In this document: one piece after another, positions 23,150 to 31,042 of the stretch
Layout of the letters: the number at the start of each line of letters is the position of its first letter
Position numbering within the stretch: position 1 is the stretch's first letter
Program-made: the position numbers and the translations under genes
NCBI GenBank assembly: GCA_006384855.1
Contig: VCJN01003431.1
Coordinates: 82,346-146,345 of the forward strand
From: Tetraselmis striata
Taxonomy: Eukaryota; Chlorophyta; Chlorodendrophyceae; Chlorodendrales; Chlorodendraceae
Direction of reading: 5' to 3'
Length of the DNA stretch: 64,000 nt
The notes under the pieces: generated by a model
What the model was told of the DNA's origin: nothing
Databases searched by the model: none
The model's input: the letters and a program-made list of their open reading frames with translations, nothing else

Positions 23150-24660
23150 TAGCATGTAATTGATTCTGCGACTTGACAGTACCTGACTAGCAATCTATGC
23201 TTTGCCATCCAGCCTCGGCCCTTTTAAAATACACCAGCAATTCCTCGGGCAGGGAAAGTGTTGCAGTCGTGTAGGCAGGTACCGCGGGCTGCGGGCAACA
23301 ATCTGCGGTGCAGCGGTGCAATCTAGGGCTCGTCGTCGCGAACATGAAGTACAAGGGGATGTGGCTAGATACATGTGTCTTGTCCTCTAGCTCTTACGCA
23401 TGTGGTGTGGCTAGATACATGTGTCTTGTCCTCTAGCTCGTACGCCACATAGTCCGGGGATGTAAGCAGCCGTGTATTGACCGTAATAGTACATGCGGGA
23501 CGCAACAATCTGCGACGGTGCGCAACAATCTAGGGTGTTCCGCATAACGCGAGGTGAAGTCGTCAGGCGAGTACCCGGACAGCAATCACTGCTGTGCCGT
23601 CGAGCCTATGCGCTTGTATAATACCACGTTTGCACCTAGCACTGAGACAATAGAAGTGTTGCAGTCGTGTAGGCAGGTACCGCGGGCCGCAGGCAACAAT
23701 CTGCGGTGCAGCGCTGCAATCTAGGGCTCGTCGTCGCGAACATGAAGTACAAGGGGTTGTGGCCGGATACATGTGTCTTGTCCTCGAGCTCTTACGCAAG
23801 GATAATACCCGTACGCCACATAGTCCGGGGATGTAAGCAGCCGTGTATTGACCGTAATAGTACATGCGGGACGCAACAATCTGCGACGGTGCGCAACAAT
23901 CTAGGGTGTTCCGCATAACGCGAGGTGAAGTCGTCAGGCGAGTACCCGGACAGCAATCACTGCTGTGCCGTCGAGCCTATGCGCTTGTATAATACCACGT
24001 TTGCACCTAGCACTGAGACAATGGAAGTGTTGCAGTCGTGTAGGCAGGTACCGCGGGCTGCGGGCAACAATCTGCGGTGCAGCGCTGCAATCTAGGGCTC
24101 GTCGTCGCGAACATGAAGTACAAGGGGATGTGGCTAGATACATGTGTCTTGTCCTCGAGCTCTTACGCAAGGATGATTCCCGTACGCCACATAGTCCGGG
24201 GATGTAAGCAGCCGTGTATTGACCGTAATAGTACATGCGGAACGCAACAATCTACGGCGGTGCGCAACAATCTAGAGTGTTCTGCATAACGCGAGGTGAA
24301 GTCGTCAGGCGAGTACCCGGACAGCAATCACTGCTGTGCCGTCGAGCCTATGCGCTTGTATAATACCACGCTTGCACCTAGCACTGAGACAAGGGAAGTG
24401 TTGCAGTCGTGTAGGCAGGTACCGCGGGCCGCAGGCAACAATCTGCGGTGCAGCGCAGCAATCTAGGGCTCGTCGTCGCGAACATGAAGTACAAGGGGAT
24501 GTGGCTAGATACATGTGTCTTGTCATCGAGCGCCTATGCACGAGGGAGGAGAGTGTTACAGCGCTGTAAGCAGTTCACCCTGACCGAAGGCAACAATCTG
24601 CGGTGCAGCGCAACATTATAGGCGAACTATACATGCGAAACTGCAATCCCTATACACCCG
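23150..24660. repeat. ~371-bp satellite-like array inside the MULE
   Basis: GAAGTGTTGCAGTCGTGTAG recurs near 23652, 24023 and 24393 (period 371/370), with a first, longer unit beginning near 23254. Each unit holds two pairs of the ACAATCT motif: CAACAATCTGCGGTGCAGCG with GCAATCTAGGG, and CAACAATCTGCGACGGTGCG with CAACAATCTAGGG. The array lies between the convergent ends of the methyltransferase-like gene (stop 23145) and the transposase (stop 24668). The small minus-strand frames repeated in each unit are by-products of the period. Confidence 0.85.
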
Positions 24661-24667
24661 CAAATTA

Positions 24668-27600
24668 CTACTTCTTCCCCTTCGACTGACACCACCAAGG
24701 ATCCTCGAGGGAGCCGGAAGAGCACGACATTCCGCTGATGGATTTCGCGGGATCCGGTGCTTGCGTTGAAACACGTTTGCGCCTTTTAGGCGCCTTCTGC
24801 TGATCGCCAACTTCCCTTGCAGCTAATTTTTTCCGCTTGTAGCGTTCACGAGCCATCAGATTCCTTCGAAACCTCCGCGCCTCCGCCAGGGCCTCTTCAG
24901 CCTGTCGTAGAGCTCTGCGTGCCCGGAACCCGACGGGTTTAGCAGGAGGCTCCCGGAGAAGGCCTCTCGCCCAAGGCGCTTTGCCACTCGTCGAGGCCCG
25001 CAAACGGCTGGCTTTCGCGGCTCGACCGGGATCTCGTTTCGCCGTTTCGACTGCAGCCGGCGCGCCCGGCCTTTCACGCGTAGCGGGGACTTGGGCAGGT
25101 TGTGGCGTAGACGAGGGCCGCTTGGGATGGCAGACCACCGGTTCGGCTAAAGCCGAGGCGATATCCGGTGCCCTAGTACGCAGGGCTGGGGCAATTACTT
25201 GCGGCGAAGAAAGGGCAGTCTCGGGATCCAAAGCGGAACCGGACGCAACCCTCGCGAGGTTGCGAGTCGCGGCAACTGGCGTCTTTGTCTCGCGAGGCAC
25301 CGGAGGTGCGTCTAAAACTCGTTTTGCGGTGGTCGTCCGCTTCCGACGGATGTCAGAGGGAGGCTGCGCTGATCCGCGTGTCGCGGGAGTTGAAGTGTTC
25401 AGACGGTCAGAAGTATCGTCTGGCCGTCGTCGATTGCCGCCGCGCCCCCGACGCCGGGGCGCTTGTCCCTCCAAAGGTTGGACGATCAGGGCCGGAGTTG
25501 CATGCGCAGGTCGGAAGGGGGGGCGCTCGCCCCCCATTGGGCGCACCCCGCCGCTGAACCGCCTGAAAACAACGTCGTCTGTTAGTGCTCGCCACAGGTA
25601 CAGATGTCCGCACTGGCGATGGCACATGAAACTCTTGCAGTCGCAGGATATCCCGAGACCTGGTAGGTCCCAAACGCGGTTTAGAGACCCGCATGTCCGT
25701 CTGACGCCTCCGATTGTGGTGCAAGACGGAGGCAGGTCACCGCATAGACTTCTCTCATAATCGGTGACGCGTCGGTCGGTGACGTTGTCCTCAACGAGAG
25801 GGTCGGCATTTACGTAAAGGTCGCCATTCTTCCACTTGTACGCGGTTAAGCCAGTACGCGCCGGCGTCGCAAAGTCCATGGCCTCGTGCACAAGCGTTGA
25901 AAACTCCTTTGTCAAGCCATGGTTGAAGGGCTCGTTATCCTCCCGGAACTGCCGGCCTTGCAGCTTGCACATCTCCTGGAAAGTTGTTTCCAATAGGGTG
26001 TCGGTGGCTCGACGACGTGGCCCCATGTCTAGTTCGGCCTTCATGGACTTGTGCCAGCTCTCTTGAGGATTTGTAGAGGCCGGAACTCCCCCAACACCAG
26101 TGGATATGTTCCAGTCCAGGTTGTCGTCGAGATACTGGCCCTCCAGCCAAGCTGCAGCCCGGCTCTCGCCTTTTCGCCGCAACTCGGCCATGAGGACTGC
26201 AGACACGGCGACTGCCTGCTCCGTCGTCCGACACAAATGTATAACGTTGACGACGCTCCGCAGGAATCCGACATTGGCGGTGCGATTGCGTAGAATGGGG
26301 ACTGGCCGCCCGCCCTCCTTGATGCGGAAACTTGGGCTGTCGACCTTGCGGTGCAAATGCACCCAACAACTCACTCTCTGCGACGCGGACACCGTTGTAA
26401 GCCCCGTGGCATTAAAAAACAAAGTAGGCGGGAGGTGACTTGTATACGGGAAGCCCTAGATTGTTGCGCCCCGCCGCATGGTGTTGTCTTCGGCATGCAT
26501 TTAAAACAAACCGCGATCGAGCGTAGTCCTTCAAGTATTGTGTGACATACCTTCGCACTTGGAAAAACAGCCGGAATGGCAGCGCGGACGCCGACCCCCC
26601 TGTCCGAAACCACGGCATGCGGTGACGGTCGTTGGCCAAACAACTCCTCGCAGGAGTCTACCACAGCCTTGAATAACGTGCAGAAAGCGCCTTCGCTCTC
26701 CGTTCTCGCGAAGCAAAACGCGATTGGTATGAAGGAGTTGACGAGATCGACGTGGCTATTAGTCGGGGGTCTGATTGTTGTTGTTCCCACCGTTAGCAAG
26801 ACCCACCGATTGAAGGACACCTTGTGCGTGCCATCGGTCATGAAATGTAGCGGCAGGCCACTGAGTTGAACGTACTGAACCGTCCTCAGTAGCTCGATTG
26901 TGGAGAACGCCACTGCCTCGGCTTCAGCTTGTACGCCATTCCGAAGCACGAACAACTTATCAACCTCGACGTCGTCATCCATATTCTGAGGGGCGGGCAG
27001 GAGATTGGAATCCACCCACTCTTGCAAGTCGGCAAAGGAAGACAGCGCACGTACTCCCTTCCCTTTCACCGCGAGAGCCCTCTTCCATCGCTGAACCTTT
27101 TTTAGCAATTCGGGTCGCCCCCCTTCGGGGACTCCCGCGTCCCGTAGCTCCTGCGACGTGAAGCGGTTCAACGCCTTCTTCGGGGTCATGCCGCAGTCAG
27201 TGATGAGGGGCTTCAACTTGGGGCGTAGAGCCTGTGGCACGCCGTCGTCATCGCCTAGCTTCGCCGCCGTGTGCGACACGTTGTTGTACTCAATGCCCCA
27301 CTTTCCAGATGACGCTTGAACGGCTCGTAGTCTCGCTGCGCATCCGGCATGACTCCGGCAAGCGTAGACCTTCCACGGCGCAGGAAGCACGCCATACACG
27401 CCCGTTATTTAGGCTAGCATAAAGGCCGTTTGAGGAAATAAATGCACCCGCGAGCCTTACCTTCGCGGCGCTAGATCGGTGGAGGTAGCGCCACTTTTCG
27501 CCGAAGTCGAGAATATCAGTCTTCAAGGCCTTGTACGACTCCCACTCTCTTTCATCTACAACCGGCCTTAACCACTCATGATCATGTCCTCCTGACTTGG

Positions 27601-28027
27601 AAGGTTGGTGTTCTTGGACCGGGACGCTGGTAGAAGGCTGCGTGCGAGGCGGTAAGCGAGTCCCGGTACGGGTTGGGGTTGTAGCTTCCGGCCGAAACTC
27701 TGGCAGCGACGCAAGGGCTTCACGGTCTGCGGGCACCCCCCCTCGAATGTTTGAAGCCTCAGCCGGTGCTGGGAACTCCCGGTCATTAGGCCCGACGCTA
27801 GCCTCCTGTCCAGCGCTGCCATGTGTTGGAGTCGCACCAGTTCGTGGAAGCACCGGAACCTCAGCCAAGGAGCGGTCGACAAATCTAGTCAGCAAGCCCC
27901 GTGCCGTATCGGCACCAAGCGCAGGTTCCAGACGCTGCAACATCGACCACACACGCTCAGAATTGACCTGCATGTACTGAAACATGCCGTCGATATGCTC
28001 GCCATTGGACCACGCCGAATTTGACAT
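24668..28027 (-). CDS. MULE transposase (DDE, SWIM zinc finger)
   Basis: Three exons on the minus strand: 28027-27461, 27369-26551 and 26377-24668. Introns of 91 bp (AAG|GTAAGG...GAAG|GTC) and 173 bp (AAG|GTATGT...GCAG|AGA) are both phase 0, giving 1031 residues with no stop. Residues 1-189 are variable and end in a conserved WESYKALKT block. A C-x(5)-C zinc-binding-like motif (YACRSHAGC) starts exon 2. The MULE domain has D368 (MTDGTHK), D445 (VVSDRGVG), the C/H motif CWVHLH after intron 2, and E568 (NPQESWHKSMK), the expected DDE triad. A SWIM finger C707-x-C709...C718-x-H720 follows, then a long basic, Arg/Ala/Pro-rich tail. All key residues are intact, so this copy could be active. It cuts the terminal inverted repeats. 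Confidence 0.85.
26378..26550 (-). other. Transposase intron 2 containing an ACAATCT motif
   Basis: This 173-bp intron splits the codons between the second Asp and the CWVH motif. Its middle carries GGGCGCAACAATCTAGGGC, the same motif as in the internal arrays, on the transposase sense strand. Confidence 0.75.
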
Positions 28028-28179
28028 GGCTATAAGGTAGGAGGCCTATGGGGCGCGGCACGGGTGTGGCGAGTGATGCCTCCCGTTGCGATAACCGTTG
28101 ACGACACAATCTAGAAGCCGCGGTCGTGCCAGCGCCATGATCCCAGTACTTAATGCAACTGTACGAAACCCTAAATTCG

Positions 28180-28294
28180 TCCTTTTCGGTATAACGAGAT
28201 TTGGCTCACTTTGCTCGGATTAGGGCTCAAAAACAGAGCCAAAACACGGTGCGCGTGATACATTACCTTTTTGCTCGCGTTTTGGCTCCCTCCC
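28180..28294 (-). repeat. MULE right terminal inverted repeat
   Basis: Inverted relative to 16189-16290, with the identical core GCCAAAACGCGAGCAAAAAG and TTTAGGGTTT further in. The transposase ATG lies about 150 bp inside this end, so the repeat region may also serve as promoter. Confidence 0.85.
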
Positions 28295-28304
28295 GGGGGG
28301 TCAG
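28295..28304. repeat. Right target-site duplication of MULE
   Basis: GGGGGGTCAG, the exact partner of 16179-16188. Read on the minus strand it falls in the codons S-G-P-D-P-P of the interrupted recombinase gene. Confidence 0.85.
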
Positions 28305-29417
28305 GTCCTGACACAGGGCGCTCATCCCGCCATTGAGCTGCAAGGGTGCGTCTTGCGGCGGTCACCGAAAGGTGGCCTCGCAAGGCTCCTGCAGCTCCGA
28401 CGAAAGGCGCCCCACACCGTCACTCGTGCTCACCTTCGCGGCCACGTCCACGTCCGCCGCCACGTCCTCGCCCACGCCCGCGTCCTGCAGCTGCAGCCGC
28501 TACTCGAGAAGTAGCGGTCGCCTTGGCGCTGCTGGCAACGGTCGCCTCGAAGACACGACGCTCGTAGTCCCTCATGAGGTCCCCAAAAATCGCAGAACCC
28601 AGATGCTCCGAAGCAGGCTGAAAATGCTGGGCTCGCAGCACGTCCAGAACACCTTGGTCACCGTGCACACGCTTGATCTCATTCAGCCTCCGCAGGAAGG
28701 CTAGACGAAAACGAAACGCCTTGTCGATGGCCTCGGCGTGATTCCGAGCTCTCGCGAGGTAGGGGGTGAAGTCCTGGTTAGTGGCGGGGACGTAAGGTAG
28801 CAGCTCGTCGAGCGCCACGAAAAGGGCGGCCATGTGGGCCCCAAAACACGACATCCACAAGTACTCCTCCTGGGCCGGCAGACGCCGGTCATCCTGCTTG
28901 AGGTACTCGTTCGTTAGGTCGGTGCTCAAAGGGAAAAGTCCAGGCACTCGGCTGACCGGTCGAACGGCCTCGTAACCAGACTCTGCTCTCTGCAGTAGCT
29001 CCGGCACCGCGAGGTAATCATCCTCGGCACTCACGGATTTTGCTCCGACACGGCCGCTTTGGGCTAGCTCTAGCAAGTCGGGGCGCTCTGCGGCTCCCCC
29101 GCTGCCTGTCGGCTGTCCCGCGAAGCGCTGCCCTGAGCCGGAGCCATGTGCCCCTTCTCCATCAACAACGCGATCACGAGCCGTCAATTGTGCCACAGCT
29201 GTAGCCAGCTCTCGCAGTAATGAAGACTGGGCCCTCATATCTGCGTTCAACGACTCCAACGTCGGCTCAGCGACGGGTTCTTCTCCATCTGGCATGGTAA
29301 CGCACGGACGTACGGACGAGAATATCACACTCGGGTGGCGAGCCGGGTGTGGTCTTGAACAACCTGGGGTGACCTTGCTCGCAACGGGTTACGAGACAGT
29401 TTTTACATCGCTGCGTG

Positions 29418-29594
29418 GAACGCAGCGAAAACTGGAAGATGGCAGGCTCAGCTGTTCTGGTTGCTTTTATGTCTACTCGTGCTGCACCCAACAAGGGCGC
29501 AACAACAGTTACTAGTTCCCGTACCACTGAGCAGCACTTGTAGCTAAAAAGCCGTTAGGTCAAGGATGGAAACCCCATAAACTAGTTTAGATCA
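29418..29594 (-). repeat. Split direct repeat A1 (177 bp)
   Basis: Direct copy of 14386-14562 with about three substitutions. It lies 89 bp upstream of the first codon of the recombinase frame, so it probably also carries the element's promoter. Confidence 0.9.
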
Positions 29595-29599
29595 GAACG

Positions 29600-31035
29600 G
29601 GTACCGGTTGTAAATGAATATAGGTACTTGGGTACGATCATTAAGTCGGATTTAGGTATGCAACACATAGTAGACGACCGGGTTGAGAAGGGCAAACGCG
29701 CTATTGAGGCGCTCGATTCGGTATTAGTCGGTGGATGGGACATAATTCCTAGTAATGTGCGTGTGTCGGTTTTTAAAACCTGTGTAATGCCGGTTTTAAC
29801 TTATGGGTGTGAAGTATGGGGCATGGATAGAACTAGCGGCGCAAATAAATTACAAACCGTACTCAATCAATGCTTGCGGTGCCTCATTGGGGTAGGTAAA
29901 AACTCCCCTGGGGTGGCCAGTGCACCAATGATGCGGGAATTGGATATTGCGCCCATAGAGGCTACAGCCGCTGCGGCACGGGCTCGGGCGTTCCTTAAAG
30001 CATCCGACTTGAATACATGTATAACCCATTTAGTAGATCAGCCAAGTTGGGCGCGCCCTAACACGTGGACGTCATGGACTGTGCGGTGGTTAGATCGACT
30101 AGCTAGGGCGAACGTAGGGCTAGCTGAGGGGGCGCACCTTCCACTTGAGTGGAGGTCACTAGCCGCGCGCGATGCCGCTAAACTAGTAAAGGCATCGGTG
30201 TGGGCGCGTTACGAATCGTCGGCATCGTTAGCACGCAATAACACTTGGGGTATATATGTCCAGGCGTCTTATGCGTCAAACCCGTTGCCACAGTACGGTG
30301 TGGGTGTCCCCGCGGGGGTGGTGGCCGGGTTGCACATTATGATACAATTACGCACCCGAGTATTTCCCACTGCCCGCCGATTGGCCCGGATTCATGCCAT
30401 GCCTGAGCGGTTCCTGGAACACTGCCCTGCATGTGGCGGAGGTGAATCTGAGACTATCGAACATATGTTGGTGGAGTGCCCGCGGTGGGGGTATCACCGT
30501 CATAATTTTGGGTTGTTAGTTCCGGAGTTCAGGGATTTTATTAGTAGTCAGGTTATTGCGTCAACACCTGAGGACTTAACTGCCTTTATTTTGGGCGGGG
30601 TCCCCCCCTCCCTTCACGGCGCCCTGGATTTCACTGGGAATGGGGAATTTTTCCAGCTATGGCGTCGGGCCCTCCCTCACATTGCCTGTTTTGTTGCACA
30701 TGTATTGCACTCCCGAAATGCTTTGCTCCGCGGGTTGGGGCTTGCCCCAACTCGCATTACTCGAATGGGCCGACGCCCAAACGGGTAGGGCGGACCTTTC
30801 GTGGTCAGTGCCGGGTATTTTGATGGCAGTGTTTTAGACGGTGATCCAACAGTGTTGGAATTCCGTCATTGGCCTCCAATTAGTCTTGCAGAATGCTTCG
30901 GCGATTTGCTTGATGACTTTAACGGAGCGTCGCCTACCCATGGCTTTCCGTAACTGGATTGCTGCCTAAACGGCCGTCGTAGAGACGCTGCAAGGGTTTC
31001 ACTGGTGCCAGTCCTGTCCCGGGGGCGAAAAAAAA
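29600..31035 (+). mobile_element. 5'-truncated LINE with 3' UTR and A-tail
   Basis: The frame 29628-30788 (386 codons) begins inside an RT thumb region (YLGTIIKSDL; VMPVLTYGCEVWG is a hallmark of LINE RTs) and ends with a zinc knuckle, CPACGGG...IEHMLVECPRW (C-x2-C...H-x4-C). The fingers and palm motifs are missing, so the copy is truncated and cannot move by itself. About 245 bp of 3' UTR follow, ending CCGGGGGCGAAAAAAAAAC. The UTR is the master of the short copies at 1245-1575, 35057-35158 and 49768-49900. Confidence 0.85.
29628..30788 (+). pseudogene. LINE reverse transcriptase C-terminal part
   Basis: Uninterrupted 386-codon remainder of a non-LTR polyprotein: RT thumb, linker helices and the CCHC-like zinc knuckle (CPACGGGESETIEHMLVEC), then a short C-terminal domain ending GRRPNG. 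The missing N-terminal catalytic part makes it non-functional. Absence of frameshifts suggests a recent insertion. Confidence 0.85.
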
Positions 31036-31042
31036 ACGAGGT

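Larger units (their letters stand above)
16189..28294. mobile_element. 12.1-kb Mutator-like element (MULE) with cargo genes
   Basis: The ends are imperfect inverted repeats of roughly 100 bp. Plus-strand CAGAAAAGGCCAAAACGCG at 16189 matches minus-strand GGGAGGGAGCCAAAACGCG from 28294, both continuing AGCAAAAAGGTA, and both later containing TTTAGGGTTT. Both sides carry GGGGGGTCAG as target duplication, and deleting the element restores an open frame in the host recombinase gene, so the borders are firm. It contains a full transposase on the minus strand, cargo exons on the plus strand and two internal repeat arrays. It inserted after the YR element had settled here. Confidence 0.9.
14642..29328 (-). 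pseudogene. Tyrosine recombinase with Gag-like N-terminus, split by MULE insertion
   Basis: Segments in reading order (minus): 29328-28434, intron 28433-28338 (GTGAGC...TTGCAG, phase 1), 28337-28295, then after the MULE 16178-14642. The total is 2475 nt, exactly 825 codons, with no internal stop. The N-terminal ~300 residues have a short coiled coil (SLNADMRAQSSLLREL), a helical Gag-like domain and an RGRGRGG-rich basic tail. The C-terminal part is a tyrosine recombinase: within the 14642-16228 frame of 528 codons, R342 (VSCRVQDV), H452-x-x-R455 (HSLRKG), W478 (GGW) and nucleophile Y488 (LDYIDP) are present. Without the intron a single TGA (28420-28422) would separate the two halves. The insertion leaves the gene non-functional here. 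Expected role: cutting and rejoining the element's DNA in the nucleus. Confidence 0.8.
14317..29594 (-). mobile_element. Tyrosine-recombinase element with split direct repeats (interrupted)
   Basis: Read on the minus strand the order is A1 (29594-29418), a recombinase gene (29328-14642, split by a MULE), B1 (14588-14563), A2 (14562-14386) and, 43 bp on, B2 (14342-14317). The A copies are 177 bp each with about 3 mismatches, and the B copies match at about 25 of 26 positions. This A1-ORF-B1-A2-B2 plan is the split-direct-repeat architecture described for Ngaro/PAT-type DIRS-order retroelements, but no reverse transcriptase is present. Without the MULE and one TSD copy the element would be about 3.16 kb. 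It is either an RT-less derivative or a separate kind of YR transposon. Confidence 0.7.

Noticed and set aside
23563..24541. Three similar ~80-115-codon minus-strand frames as a small gene family
   Set aside because: They recur only because the 371-bp unit repeats; no motif, and the first and third lack a common start or end.
16180..28200. Telomere-like TTTAGGG at both MULE ends
   Set aside because: Only single TTTAGGGTTT copies occur, within the terminal repeats; there is no array, so it is not telomeric.
28420..28422. In-frame TGA as a programmed readthrough or recoded stop
   Set aside because: A phase-matched 96-bp GT-AG intron removes it, which is simpler.
14642..29594. Classical DIRS retrotransposon with RT
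   Set aside because: No RT or RNase H motif lies between the two parts of the gene once the MULE is removed; the gene closes to one 825-codon frame.
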